Assembly: GCA_017615545.1 (NCBI GenBank) | Contig: JAFZZY010000047.1 | Coordinates: 62,001-126,000 of the forward strand | Direction: 5' to 3' | Origin: Lachnospiraceae bacterium | GTDB taxonomy: Bacteria > Bacillota > Clostridia > Lachnospirales > Lachnospiraceae | DNA: 64,000 nucleotides | Shown: positions 17,873 to 28,929 of the stretch, piece after piece | Layout: each line of letters begins with the position of its first letter | Position numbering within the stretch: the stretch's first letter is position 1 | Program-made: the position numbers and the translations under genes | The notes under the pieces: model-generated | Databases searched by the model: none | Told to the model about the DNA's origin: nothing | Seen by the model: only the letters and a program-made list of their open reading frames with translations

Positions 17873-17904
17873 AGGCCCATGATATCCACCGATATCATGG
17901 GCCT
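17873..17904. terminator. Bidirectional terminator hairpin after the GNAT gene
   Basis: Perfect 14-bp stem AGGCCCATGATATC / GATATCATGGGCCT with a 4-nt loop. T-rich sequence follows only on the minus strand, so plus-strand termination rests on the stem alone. Confidence 0.55.
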
Positions 17905-17959
17905 CACTCATCCCCCGTCAAACTCATCACCTTATCAAACTAGGACGTCCCTAAACCCC

Positions 17960-18415
17960 GGCTAATACATTTTGCCGCCTCTCACTTACGGGGCCGCCTT
18001 CTCCACCAGCCTCGTTTTTCGAAGCCTCGGAGATTCGGCGTGAAGTGTATTGCTACACTATCGTAAGGTGAACATGAGAACGAGCTGATGATGATCCCGC
18101 GAATGAGATGACGCATCCGGGTCAAAAACCGAATATCCGCATTCGGTTTTTGCGCGTCGCCGAGGGCGTTTTCGCGCCAGGCCGAGCCTGGCGCTATCAA
18201 GAAAACGGCCGACATCGACGCGGTGCCCGAGATTCGGCTTCGACATGAGCGGTCGTTGCAGATTAATATAATCTGCAACGCGATCATCACAGCGCAGCGA
18301 ACCGTTCACCGTCGATCGTGTAGCTGCACGCACACCGCCGAAAGTTTTGAGTGGATCAAAAAACGAGGCTGCCAAACAGACAGCCCCGTAATATATCTTG
18401 CAAAATGTATTAGCC
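17960..18415. repeat. 456-bp imperfect foldback element (MITE-like or structured RNA) abutting dnaJ
   Basis: Left and right arms (about 17960-18100 and 18281-18415) are imperfect inverted copies. Paired blocks in order: GGCTAATACATTTTGC (17960-17975) with 18400-18415; TTACGGGGC (17986) with 18383; AGCCTCGTTTTT (18008) with 18359; TTCGGCG (18034) with 18336; GCTACAC (18052) with 18318; GGTGAAC (18067) with 18304; TGATGATC (18089) with 18282. The centre holds three perfect or near-perfect hairpins: 18123-18152, 18174-18194 and 18254-18280. The right end contains the dnaJ stop codon and terminator. No coding frame of quality is present. It could be a non-autonomous mobile element or a large folded RNA. 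Confidence 0.75.
18365..18387 (-). terminator. Terminator of the hrcA-grpE-dnaK-dnaJ operon
   Basis: Minus-strand stem GGGGCTG / CAGCCTC (one G-U pair) followed by GTTTTTT. A related copy of the same sequence, pointing rightwards, lies at 17990-18019 in the left arm of the foldback element. Confidence 0.75.
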
Positions 18416-19528
18416 AAACAGGCCTTTCTTCTTTTTTCCGCCACCTTTGAATGTGTCGGCGTATTTCCTCAGTGCATCCTTCTGCTCTTCGGTCAACTTC
18501 GTGGGAACGGTAACGACGAGCGTTACGTAGTGATCGCCACGCGTTGTCTTGTTGCGAAGGAAAGGTACACCGCGGCTTCTGAGACGGACCTTCGTATCCG
18601 GCTGTGTTCCGGGCTTCACCTCATACTCTACCTCACCGTCGACGGTCTGGATGCGGATCGTGCCGCCCAGCGCTGCCTCAGGGAAGGAGATCTCCTGCGT
18701 AGAGTAGATGTTCTCGCCCTGTCTGCGGAACAAAGGATGTGCTCCGATCTGAACTTCAACGAGCAGATCGCCTCTCTCGCCTCCGTTGGATCCGGGCTCG
18801 CCCTTACCGCGAATACGGATGCTCTGTCCCGAATCGATACCGGCAGGAACCGATACCATGATCTTCTTACGGGAAGTGATATATCCGTTGCCGTAGCACT
18901 TCGGACATTTGTCAACGATCTTCTTACCTGTACCGTTACAATCCGGACACGTTGTGACATTTCTCGTGGTCACACCGAAAATGGACTGCTGGGTATATGT
19001 AATGCGGCCGGTACCCTTACAACGCGCACATGTCTGCGGTGTGGTTCCGGGCTTAGCGCCGCTGCCGTGGCAGTAGGTACATTCATCTTTGATATTGATC
19101 TCCAGCGGCTTCTCAACGCCGAAGACAGCCTCTTCAAACGTGATCTTCAGGGTCGTATGCAGGTTCTGGCCTTTCACCGGAGCGTTCGGATCGGCACGAC
19201 GTCTGGAACCTCCGAAGAAGTCACCGAAGATATCGCCGAAGATATCGCCCATATCCATGTTCGTGAAATCGAAACCATTTGCCCCTGCTCCCGCAGAACC
19301 GTCAAACGCGGCCATACCGAACTGATCGTACTGCTGACGTTTTTGGGGATCACTTAACACACTGTATGCCTCAGAGGCCTCTTTAAACTTCTCAGCCGCT
19401 GCTTCATCACCGGGATTACTGTCGGGGTGGTATTTCTTAGCCAGGGTACGATACGCACGTTTTAACGCTGCATCGTCCGCGTTCTTCGGAACACCCAGAA
19501 CTTCATAATAATCTCTTTTCTCAGCCAT
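18410..19528 (-). CDS. dnaJ: Chaperone protein DnaJ
   Basis: 372 residues. J domain with YHPDSNPG, then a Gly/Phe region ([13 protein letters not shown]), four zinc-binding repeats ([32 protein letters not shown]) and the C-terminal client-binding domain. It delivers clients to DnaK and stimulates its ATPase. It ends with a Lys-rich tail, and its last Gly and stop codon lie within the outer repeat of the foldback element. A promoter in the dnaK-dnaJ gap (19577-19605) suggests dnaJ can be expressed apart from the CIRCE promoter. Confidence 0.97.
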   Translation of the reverse strand: MAEKRDYYEVLGVPKNADDAALKRAYRTLAKKYHPDSNPGDEAAAEKFKEASEAYSVLSDPQKRQQYDQFGMAAFDGSAGAGANGFDFTNMDMGDIFGDIFGDFFGGSRRRADPNAPVKGQNLHTTLKITFEEAVFGVEKPLEINIKDECTYCHGSGAKPGTTPQTCARCKGTGRITYTQQSIFGVTTRNVTTCPDCNGTGKKIVDKCPKCYGNGYITSRKKIMVSVPAGIDSGQSIRIRGKGEPGSNGGERGDLLVEVQIGAHPLFRRQGENIYSTQEISFPEAALGGTIRIQTVDGEVEYEVKPGTQPDTKVRLRSRGVPFLRNKTTRGDHYVTLVVTVPTKLTEEQKDALRKYADTFKGGGKKKKGLFG

Positions 19529-19576
19529 AATGCTCCCTCTCCGTTACCTAAATCCGTTCGGAATTTCTCCGTTTGT

Positions 19577-19605
19577 ATTATATACGAATTCCAACGATTT
19601 CTCAA
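19577..19605 (-). promoter_or_regulatory. Internal promoter for dnaJ
   Basis: Minus-strand TTGAGA (19600-19605), 17-nt spacer, TATAAT (19577-19582), in the 163-nt gap after dnaK. Confidence 0.65.
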
Positions 19606-19691
19606 GATATTTTTACAAAAATCGCAGATTCGGGTTCAAGGTCGGAACGTCTGTGACTCCACATCCGTCCCGGCCTTTTCATCCGAAAATA

Positions 19692-21611
<1,920 letters not shown>

Positions 21612-22421
21612 TTAATTGGCTACCTGCACCATGGAGTGACGCAAAACGCTGTCCCGGTACATATAACCCTTTTGAAACTCTTGTGCTACAACGTTCTCAC
21701 CGAGGTTTTCATCCTCCACATGCATCACTGCGTTGTGGAAGTTCGGATCGAACGGCTGTCCGACCGCTTCGATCGGCTTCACACCTACGTCCTCAAGCAT
21801 CTTCAACAACTGCTTGTAGACCAGATCCATGCCGTTTGCGAAACCGCTCTGCTTCTCCTCTTCGGAAATGGATGCCAGTCCGCGTTCGAAGTTGTCAACG
21901 ATCGGAAGGATCTTCTCGAGAATACTCTTCGCTCCGATCTCGTACATCGAGGATTTCTCCTTCTCCGTACGTTTGCGGAAGTTGTCGAATTCAGCCATCA
22001 GTCGCTTCTGCTGATCCTGAAGTTCGGCGATCTGTTCATCCTTTTTGGACAATGCTTCGTCTGCCTCATCATCGTCTCCGAACAGCCCGCGCTTCTTCTC
22101 TTTTCCTTCGGAAGCACCTGCCTGAGCCTCGCCTTCGACCTCGCCGCTGACCGCCTCGACCTCAGCCTCGCTCTTCGCTGCCTCAGCTTCGACCGCCTCT
22201 GCTGCGGAAGCCTGCGCCTCTTCGGCCGCCTTCGTTTTTTCGTCCATCGCCTCGAAGGCATCTTCCTTCTTCGGCTCGACTACGAAAGGCTTTTCCTTTT
22301 CTTTCGACGCATTCGGTTTTTTGTTTCCGGAGGATTGTTTCTTCTTCTCTTCCGCATCCAGATCGGTGATCTTAATGGTCCGATTTATGTTTCTGGATCG
22401 TTTTTTGTAATCCTTCTTCAT
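21612..22421 (-). CDS. grpE: Nucleotide exchange factor GrpE with long acidic N-terminal extension
   Basis: 269 residues against about 190-210 for common GrpE. Residues 1-120 are low-complexity: Lys-rich to about 55, then Ala/Glu-rich with a GLFGDDDEADEAL segment. The long coiled coil (LMAEFDNFRKRTEKEK) and C-terminal beta-wing (FDPNFHNAVMHVED, GYMYRDSVLRHSMV) are conserved. GrpE releases ADP from DnaK. It starts 5 nt after hrcA within the CIRCE operon. Confidence 0.97.
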   Translation of the reverse strand: MKKDYKKRSRNINRTIKITDLDAEEKKKQSSGNKKPNASKEKEKPFVVEPKKEDAFEAMDEKTKAAEEAQASAAEAVEAEAAKSEAEVEAVSGEVEGEAQAGASEGKEKKRGLFGDDDEADEALSKKDEQIAELQDQQKRLMAEFDNFRKRTEKEKSSMYEIGAKSILEKILPIVDNFERGLASISEEEKQSGFANGMDLVYKQLLKMLEDVGVKPIEAVGQPFDPNFHNAVMHVEDENLGENVVAQEFQKGYMYRDSVLRHSMVQVAN

Positions 22422-22426
22422 CCCGT

Positions 22427-23497
22427 CTATTCATCCTTTCCGATGCCGGAGCCGGAAATCTTTTTGGTTCCCATCTCCTTGTAAATCGCATCCAATTGGT
22501 TTTTCAGTCCGTGCAGGGTTCCGACCACACGTTCGTAATCCATTCGCTTCGGACCTACGATCCCGACGATACCGTGCAACCCGTCGCCCAGATCATAATT
22601 GGCCGTGACCACGGAACAGTCTTTCAGGTTTTCGAACGGTGACTCCTCACCGATGTATACCTGAATGCCCTCCTTATTCATGGAGGAAAGCACCAGTTCG
22701 TTCAGCGGCTGCTTCTCCTCGAACGCTCCGATCAACTCGGTCGCGCTACTGGACTGCGACAGCTCCGGATATTTGAAGATATTCGTCGTACCGCTGGTGT
22801 AGATCTGCGGCTCGTCCTTATCGCTTGCGACTGCCTGGGCGATCGCGGTCAATATAGGCTCGACAGCCACGGACAGTTCTTTTGCCTCTGCCTTCAGACT
22901 GCTGATCACGTTGATGTTGATCTCGTCTACGGAGAGGCCGTTCAGCGACGCATTCAAAAGCACGTTCATTTTCAGAACGTCATCCTCTGAAATATCTTCG
23001 TTCAGGTCCACCAACGTGCTCTTGACGATATTTCCCTGGGTCATGATGACTGCCAGGATCTTCGCTTCGTCCACGCGGGACAGCTGAATGAACTTCAATT
23101 TGTTCTGTGTGTACGTCGGCGCCGAAACCAGCGTCGCGTAGTTCGTGTTTGCAGCGAGCACCTTCGCCAGCTGCTTCAGGGCCGCCTCCATGCGGTCCAC
23201 TCTCTGCAGGAGCAACTTCTTCTCATCATCGAACTCGTGCTTACGCGCTTCCATCATCTGGTCTACGTAAAAACGATAACCCTTATCCGTCGGGATACGT
23301 CCCGCCGAAGTATGCGGCTGAATGATGAGGCCCATCTCCTCCAGGTCCGCCATCTCATTTCGAATGGTGGCGGATGAAAGCTGCAGATCAGTGAACTTTG
23401 ATATCGTTCGCGATCCAACCGGCTCCCCCGTCTCCAGATAGTTCCGTATAATGGCGGTTAAAATTTTCGATTTTCTATCTTCCAGCTCCAAATACAT
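22427..23497 (-). CDS. hrcA: Heat-inducible transcription repressor HrcA
   Basis: About 356 residues. The winged helix (YLETGEPVGSRTISKFTDLQ, LSSATIRNEMADLEEMGLI) and QPHTSAGRIPTDKGYR are diagnostic. HrcA binds CIRCE and represses the operon until GroEL is titrated by unfolded protein. The ATG at 23497 is only 2 nt after GAGG; a TTG at 23491 (ELEDRKSKIL...) has better spacing and matches usual HrcA starts, so the true start may be there. Confidence 0.97.
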   Translation of the reverse strand: MYLELEDRKSKILTAIIRNYLETGEPVGSRTISKFTDLQLSSATIRNEMADLEEMGLIIQPHTSAGRIPTDKGYRFYVDQMMEARKHEFDDEKKLLLQRVDRMEAALKQLAKVLAANTNYATLVSAPTYTQNKLKFIQLSRVDEAKILAVIMTQGNIVKSTLVDLNEDISEDDVLKMNVLLNASLNGLSVDEININVISSLKAEAKELSVAVEPILTAIAQAVASDKDEPQIYTSGTTNIFKYPELSQSSSATELIGAFEEKQPLNELVLSSMNKEGIQVYIGEESPFENLKDCSVVTANYDLGDGLHGIVGIVGPKRMDYERVVGTLHGLKNQLDAIYKEMGTKKISGSGIGKDE

Positions 23498-23518
23498 CAC
23501 CTCTGAGATCTTGGTTTA

Positions 23519-23545
23519 TTAGCACTCATTTTCTGCGAGTGCTAA
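23519..23545. promoter_or_regulatory. CIRCE operator
   Basis: Perfect CIRCE: TTAGCACTC, 9-nt spacer, GAGTGCTAA. It lies just downstream of the predicted transcription start and upstream of hrcA; HrcA binding here controls hrcA-grpE-dnaK-dnaJ. Confidence 0.97.
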
Positions 23546-23556
23546 CATCTGCATTA

Positions 23557-23585
23557 AATGTATCACTTTTCCGCCCCAATGTCAA
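23557..23585 (-). promoter_or_regulatory. Promoter of the heat-shock operon
   Basis: Minus-strand TTGACA (23580-23585), 17-nt spacer, TACATT (23557-23562), immediately upstream of CIRCE. Confidence 0.75.
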
Positions 23586-23800
23586 CGGTTTTTCCCTTCA
23601 ATTTTCTTAAAATTTTTTAAATTTTTCGCTTCCCTCGGAAAAATGAGATCCTCCCTTTCACTATTCGCCTTGGCGACTGTTTCTCCGCCTGCACTTCGCC
23701 TTCTCGGATATTGTCTCCATGCTACGGCAGCCTAATAAATTATTGAAATTGCTAACGGAAATATCGTTTTTGGCTTTTCTGTCAGCATCCGAGGATAAAA
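23586..23800. other. Gene-free stretch between hrcA promoter and purA terminator
   Basis: About 215 nt, AT-rich at the hrcA end. No coding frame, RNA or repeat is evident. Confidence 0.5.
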
Positions 23801-23803
23801 AAG

Positions 23804-23842
23804 CGGAAACCTGCCCGGATGATTGGCATCCGGTGGTTTCCG
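23804..23842 (-). terminator. Terminator of purA
   Basis: Nested stem GGAAACC...GGTTTCC with inner CCGGATG / CATCCGG, followed on the minus strand by GCTTTTTTATCC. Confidence 0.85.
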
Positions 23843-23913
23843 TATGTAGCAATATTGAATTCTGAAGATTTCGAAGCCGACCTCACGATGTTGAGAACGA
23901 CTCAAAAATCGCT

Positions 23914-25191
23914 TTACTTGCGAATGATGATCTCGTTTCTTCCGGGTCCGTTGGAAACCATGGTGATCGGTACTCCGATCTCCTGCTCGATGGCCTCGAT
24001 GTAGTCACGGCATTCCTGCGGAAGTTCATCATAGTTCTTGATACCGCGGATGTCGGACTTCCAGCCCTTGAATACCTTCCAAACGGGCTTAGCCTGAGCC
24101 AGCTTAACGGTTGCAGGGAAGTCTTTCTCGATCTTTCCGTCGATCTCGTAGCCTACGCACATCGGGATCTCATCGAGGTAGCCCAGTGCGTCCAAAACGG
24201 TCAATGCAACCTCAGTCGCGCCCTGGATGCGGCAGCCGTAACGGGTAGCAACTGCATCGAACCAGCCCATACGACGCGGACGTCCGGTCGTAGCGCCATA
24301 TTCGCCGTGGTCACCGCCACGCTTACGAAGCTCATCAGCCTCGTCACCGAAGATCTCGCTGACGAACTCACCTGCGCCGACAGCGCTCGAATATGCTTTA
24401 ACAACAGCCGTGATGTTCTTGATCTCGTACGGCGGGATGCCTGCGCCGATCGCGCCATAAGCAGCCAGTGTCGAAGAAGAAGTAACCATCGGGTAGATAC
24501 CATGATCCGGATCCTTCAGCGAACCGAGCTGACCCTCGAGCAGGATGCTCTTGCCATCCTGGATCGCGCGGTACAGATATGCGGAAACATCGCATACATA
24601 AGGACGAACCATTTCCCGATAAGAGATCAAAGTCTGGAACAACTCCTCGGGATCGATCGGATCCTTGTGGTACAAGTGAACGAGGGATACGTTTTTGATC
24701 TCGCATACACGTGCGGCCTTCTCACGCAGCGTCTTCTCGTCGAAAAGCTCGCTGACCTGGAAACCGATCTTCGCGTATTTATCCGAATAAAACGGTGCGA
24801 TACCTGACTTCGTCGAACCGAAGGACGCCTTACCCAGACGCTCCTCCTCGTACTGATCAAATAAAATATGGTACGGCATCAGGATCTGCGCACGATCGGA
24901 AACCAGGATCTTCGGCTCCGGAACGCCCTGTGCCTCTATATCGGAAATCTCTTTAAACAACGCCGGAATGTTCAGTGCAACACCGTTACCGATGATGCAT
25001 GTGGTATTCGGGGAAAATACACCGCTGGGCAGCAGATGCAATGCAAAACGACCATATTCGTTGATGATCGTGTGACCCGCGTTATTACCGCCCTGAAAAC
25101 GAATGACGATATCCGCTTCCTGAGCCAGCATATCCGTGATCTTACCCTTGCCTTCATCGCCCCAGTTGGCACCTACGATAGCTCTTACCAT
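23914..25191 (-). CDS. purA: Adenylosuccinate synthetase
   Basis: 425 residues from the ATG at 25191 (GGAGG 6 nt upstream); a start 15 codons earlier lacks a site. VGANWGDEGKGKITD is the P-loop, NAGHTI and TTGRPRRMGW are substrate motifs. It joins IMP and aspartate with GTP, the first step from IMP to AMP. Together with purB upstream it completes AMP synthesis. Between them lies a LysR gene. The leader contains an inverted repeat at 25211-25243. Confidence 0.97.
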   Translation of the reverse strand: MVRAIVGANWGDEGKGKITDMLAQEADIVIRFQGGNNAGHTIINEYGRFALHLLPSGVFSPNTTCIIGNGVALNIPALFKEISDIEAQGVPEPKILVSDRAQILMPYHILFDQYEEERLGKASFGSTKSGIAPFYSDKYAKIGFQVSELFDEKTLREKAARVCEIKNVSLVHLYHKDPIDPEELFQTLISYREMVRPYVCDVSAYLYRAIQDGKSILLEGQLGSLKDPDHGIYPMVTSSSTLAAYGAIGAGIPPYEIKNITAVVKAYSSAVGAGEFVSEIFGDEADELRKRGGDHGEYGATTGRPRRMGWFDAVATRYGCRIQGATEVALTVLDALGYLDEIPMCVGYEIDGKIEKDFPATVKLAQAKPVWKVFKGWKSDIRGIKNYDELPQECRDYIEAIEQEIGVPITMVSNGPGRNEIIIRK

Positions 25192-25210
25192 AACCAACCT
25201 CCGAAAAATA

Positions 25211-25243
25211 ATATCGCGCACGTATCTCTTACGCACGCGATAT
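25211..25243 (-). promoter_or_regulatory. Inverted repeat in the purA leader
   Basis: ATATCGCG (25211-25218) and CGCGATAT (25236-25243), 17-nt loop, about 20 nt before the purA start codon. Could be an operator or leader hairpin. A good -35/-10 pair was not identified. Confidence 0.4.
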
Positions 25244-25332
25244 AACTATAACACATATGATAGTATTAATAAAATCACAATTTATTATGCGGATTATAAT
25301 TCAGGATTATACTCGGTCAATGTACTCCTGCC

Positions 25333-26223
25333 TCAGCTCTTTACATTCATCATCGCGAGGAAATTCTTCGTCGCGGTGGAACCGAGGTAATTCTTCCGCA
25401 CTGCCAGGCACATGCTGCGCTCCGGCGGCTTTTTGTCGAACATCAGTTCGAACAACATGCCGTTTTTCAGATACGGTTCGGCAAAGGATTCCATAACCAG
25501 ACCGATACCCAGATTCCGTAGCGCGAACTGCACGATCATATCGGACGTCGCCAACTCGAATTCCGGCTTGATCTCGATCTTCTGGTCTTCGAAATACGCA
25601 TCCCAGAAGCGACGTGTACTGGTGTTTTTCTCCAAACATACCAACGGATACCGGGTCAATTCGTCGAACGTCAGCACGTGGTGCTTTAGCTCCAGGAACG
25701 CCGTTCCTGCCACGAAAACGTCGCGGATATTATGCACCGGCACGATCTCGATACCCTCGCGCGGCTCCACCGGCGTAGAGATCACACCGAAATCGATCGT
25801 CCCCGCGTCCAGAGCTTCCATCGTCTCCGGCGTCGGCGCATTCGTTACCTGGATCTTGATATGTGGATATTTGATGTGGAACTGCTCCAGGATCGGCAGC
25901 AGATAAAACTGCAGCGTCATGTCGCTCGCTCCGATACAGATCTCTCCCTGCTCCATATCGCACATCTGCGCAACCAAATGCTCCCCGCGTTCAATCTCGC
26001 CGAACGCGCGGTCAATGTGGTTATACAGGATGGCTCCTTCCGCCGTAAGCTGGGCGCCTTTGCTGGTACGTACGAACAACGTACAGGAGAGCTGCTCCTC
26101 CAGCAGTTTCACGGCCTGGCTCACCGCCGGCTGCGAAACACATAATTCTTTAGCCGCCGCGGAAAACTGCTTACACCGGGCCACCGTGCGAAAGATACGA
26201 TACAGTTCGATATTATTGATCAT
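25333..26223 (-). CDS. LysR family transcriptional regulator
   Basis: 296 residues. N-terminal winged helix-turn-helix: YRIFRTVARCKQFSAAAKEL and SQPAVSQAVKLLEEQLSC, then a periplasmic-binding-like effector domain. It starts 3 nt after the purB stop, so it is translated from the purB transcript, and lies directly before purA. A role in purine control is suggested only by position. Effector unknown. Confidence 0.92.
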   Translation of the reverse strand: MINNIELYRIFRTVARCKQFSAAAKELCVSQPAVSQAVKLLEEQLSCTLFVRTSKGAQLTAEGAILYNHIDRAFGEIERGEHLVAQMCDMEQGEICIGASDMTLQFYLLPILEQFHIKYPHIKIQVTNAPTPETMEALDAGTIDFGVISTPVEPREGIEIVPVHNIRDVFVAGTAFLELKHHVLTFDELTRYPLVCLEKNTSTRRFWDAYFEDQKIEIKPEFELATSDMIVQFALRNLGIGLVMESFAEPYLKNGMLFELMFDKKPPERSMCLAVRKNYLGSTATKNFLAMMNVKS

Positions 26224-26226
26224 AGA

Positions 26227-27657
26227 TTATACATTGATCTCCGCCGAAAGGCCGAGCAGTTCTTTATGCGCCTCGAGAAGCGGGCGTACCTCCTGGTTCA
26301 AAAACTCGGTGACCTGTGAAGGCGCGCGGCCGACATACTTCGCCGGATCCATAGCCTTCTCCAGTTCTTCGAGAGACAGGTTGAAACTTTCATCTGCCGC
26401 GATCAGCTCGAGCAGGTTGTTATCCAGTCCGAGAGCCTTGACATTCTTACCGGCCTCCATGGACAGGGTGCGGATCTTCTCATGCAATTCCTGACGGTCG
26501 CCACCGGCTTTAACCGCATCCATCATGATGTTCTCGGTCGCCATGAACGGCAGCTCGCTGCGCAGACGCTTTTCGATAACCTTGGGATATACGACCAGAC
26601 CGTCAACAACGTTCATGTACAGGTCCAGGATACCATCGACTGCGAGGAAGCCCTCCGTCATACTGATTCTCTTATTTGCTGAATCATCCAATGTACGCTC
26701 AAACCACTGGGTCGCAGCGGTAAGCATCGGGTTGAACGTATCGGAGATCACATAGTTTGCGAGGGACGCGATACGCTCGCTGCGCATCGGGTTACGCTTA
26801 TATGCCATCGCAGAGGAACCGATCTGGTTCTTCTCAAACGGCTCTTCCACTTCCTTCAGGTGCTGAAGCAGGCGGATATCATTCGAGAATTTGTGAGCGC
26901 TGATCGCAATGCCGCACAGAACGTTCAAAATACGGCTGTCCACCTTACGTGTGTAAGTCTGGCCGGAAACTGCAAAACATCCGGCAAAGCCCATCTTATC
27001 AGCGATGATCTTCTCGAGCTTTTTGATCTTCTCTTCGTCGCGGTCGAACAGTTCCATGAAGCTGGCCTGTGTACCGGTCGTACCTTTCGAACCCAGAAGC
27101 TTCATGGTGGAGATCAGGTAATCCAGATCCTGATAGTCCATCACGAGATCCTGCAGCCACAGGGACGCACGCTTTCCGACGGTCGTCGGCTGCGCGGGCT
27201 GGAAATGTGTGAACGCCAGCGTCGGCAGATCCTTATACTGATCCGCGAAATCGGCAAGTTTGGCGATCACATTGATCAGCTTCTTCTGAACCAGGCGCAG
27301 AGCCTCGGTCATTACGATGATATCGGTGTTGTCACCTACGTAGCAGGAAGTCGCTCCGAGATGGATGATTCCCTTCGCCTTCGGGCACTGAACACCATAA
27401 GCATACACGTGCGACATTACATCGTGACGAACGAGCTTTTCGCGCTCTTTTGCCACATCGTAATTGATATCGTCAGCATGCTCCTTAAGCTCCGCGATCT
27501 GCTCATCGGTGATCGGAATGCCGAGCTCCTGCTCTGCCTCCGCCAGCGCGATCCACAGCTTACGCCAGGTCTTGAACTTCATGTCCGCGGAAAAGATATA
27601 TTGCATCTGAGCGCTTGCATAACGCTCGGAAAACGGGCTTTGATAACGATCGGTCAT
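26227..27657 (-). CDS. purB: Adenylosuccinate lyase
   Basis: 476 residues from the ATG at 27657, 9 nt after AAGGAG; upstream in-frame ATGs have no ribosome site. HLGATSCYVGDNTD, THFQPAQPTTVGKRA and the signature GSSAMAYKRNPMRSER are typical. It acts twice in purine synthesis (SAICAR to AICAR, adenylosuccinate to AMP). The variant fits the larger clostridial form of the ASL superfamily. Its promoter overlaps the galK stop codon. Confidence 0.96.
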   Translation of the reverse strand: MTDRYQSPFSERYASAQMQYIFSADMKFKTWRKLWIALAEAEQELGIPITDEQIAELKEHADDINYDVAKEREKLVRHDVMSHVYAYGVQCPKAKGIIHLGATSCYVGDNTDIIVMTEALRLVQKKLINVIAKLADFADQYKDLPTLAFTHFQPAQPTTVGKRASLWLQDLVMDYQDLDYLISTMKLLGSKGTTGTQASFMELFDRDEEKIKKLEKIIADKMGFAGCFAVSGQTYTRKVDSRILNVLCGIAISAHKFSNDIRLLQHLKEVEEPFEKNQIGSSAMAYKRNPMRSERIASLANYVISDTFNPMLTAATQWFERTLDDSANKRISMTEGFLAVDGILDLYMNVVDGLVVYPKVIEKRLRSELPFMATENIMMDAVKAGGDRQELHEKIRTLSMEAGKNVKALGLDNNLLELIAADESFNLSLEELEKAMDPAKYVGRAPSQVTEFLNQEVRPLLEAHKELLGLSAEINV

Positions 27658-27716
27658 AGATACACACTCCTTAATCTGCAAATTACGTGCCATTGGGCAC
27701 ATCCTTACTCATTATA

Positions 27717-27745
27717 ATTATAAAGCATGAAATAGTGCAAATCAA
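27717..27745 (-). promoter_or_regulatory. Promoter of purB-lysR
   Basis: Minus-strand TTGATT (27740-27745), 17-nt spacer, TATAAT (27717-27722). A second TATAAT follows directly (27711-27716). The -35 element overlaps the stop codon of galK. Confidence 0.65.
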
Positions 27746-28929
27746 GCAAAACTTGCGATTTTTGCAGGTCCGTCACCGACGCTCACCACATAGAACGAAG
27801 CGTCGTAGCCGATCGTCTTTCTATAGGCCTCTCCAACGCTCTTTACGAAAGCTTCAACACTATCATCGCGGACAATGCTGACCGTGCAGCCGCCGAAGCC
27901 GGCTCCGGTCATGCGCGTGCCGATCACGCCATCTACGGCGCAAGCAGCCTCATACAAGGCGTCGAGCTCCGGTCCCGTCACTTCAAAATCGTAACGCAGC
28001 GAATCATGTGAAGCTTTCATCAACTCTCCGAAGGCTGCCAGATCGCCGGCATTCAGTGCCTCGACTGCTCGCAGGGTGCGATCATTTTCCGTAACGGCAT
28101 GACGCGCACGCTTCAGAAGCGCCGGCTCTGTCAACGCACCGGAAATCTCCTCAAACTGCGCAGGTGTCAGGTCGCAAAGCGCCTTCACGGGGCGCGCCGC
28201 ATTCAAAACGGCCAGGGCCGCCTCGCACTCTCCGCGGCGCTTATTATACTCGCTGTCCGCCAGCCCGCGCTTCTTATTGCTGCACGCGATGACGATCTTC
28301 GCTTCAGGCAAAACAAAGGGCACATACGTATAGTCCAGCGTCGCCGTATCCAGGAAGATCGCCTTATCCTGCGATCCCATGGCGATGGCAAACTGGTCCA
28401 TAATTCCGCAGTTCACACCGTTGAACAAATTCTCGGATTCCTTGCACAAGCGGGCAATGAACACGCCGTCCAGGTCAAATCCGAAGGTATCCGAAAGGAA
28501 CTTCGCGGTCAATACTTCGATCGACGCCGAGGATGACAGGCCGGAACCGTTCGGGATATTGCCATAGTAAACGACATCCAGGCCACCGTCCGCGGGGATG
28601 GCGAACCCATGACGCGCCAGCGCCCACATCACGCCCTTCGGATAATCCGTCCAACGTTTCTGGCGCTCCTCCAGCTCACTGAGACTAAACGAACCGATCC
28701 CATTCTGCGGAAAATTCGCCGAGTACAGGCGCATAGTGTCTGTGCCGTTTTTGCGCACTGCGGCATAGGTGCCGATCGTCAGCGCGCATGGGAACACGTG
28801 GCCGCCGTTATAATCGATATGTTCGCCAATGAGGTTGACCCGGCCCGGCGCGAAGAACACATCCGCTCCTGCCGCCGTCCCGAAGACTTCCTCCATTGAT
28901 TCTTTTACTGTTTTCAATACTTCATCCAT
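27742..28929 (-). CDS. galK: Galactokinase
   Basis: 395 residues from the ATG at 28929 (GGAGG 8 nt upstream). FAPGRVNLIGEHIDYNGG is the galactokinase signature, YYGNIPNGSGLSSSASIEV the ATP-binding GHMP motif and GARMTGAGFGG appears as GTRMTGAGFGGCTVSIV. It phosphorylates galactose at C1 (Leloir pathway). Its start codon overlaps the stop of the upstream helicase gene by one base (TGATG), implying translational coupling; other gal genes are not in the window. Confidence 0.95.
   Translation of the reverse strand: MDEVLKTVKESMEEVFGTAAGADVFFAPGRVNLIGEHIDYNGGHVFPCALTIGTYAAVRKNGTDTMRLYSANFPQNGIGSFSLSELEERQKRWTDYPKGVMWALARHGFAIPADGGLDVVYYGNIPNGSGLSSSASIEVLTAKFLSDTFGFDLDGVFIARLCKESENLFNGVNCGIMDQFAIAMGSQDKAIFLDTATLDYTYVPFVLPEAKIVIACSNKKRGLADSEYNKRRGECEAALAVLNAARPVKALCDLTPAQFEEISGALTEPALLKRARHAVTENDRTLRAVEALNAGDLAAFGELMKASHDSLRYDFEVTGPELDALYEAACAVDGVIGTRMTGAGFGGCTVSIVRDDSVEAFVKSVGEAYRKTIGYDASFYVVSVGDGPAKIASFA

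Noticed and set aside
17982-18450. Small frames of 75 to 128 codons in the foldback element
   Set aside because: They arise from the inverted repeats and hairpins on both strands, with no ribosome site and biased composition.
25244-25332. Purine riboswitch or PurR box before purA
   Set aside because: The conserved purine aptamer core was not seen; only a simple inverted repeat is present in the leader.
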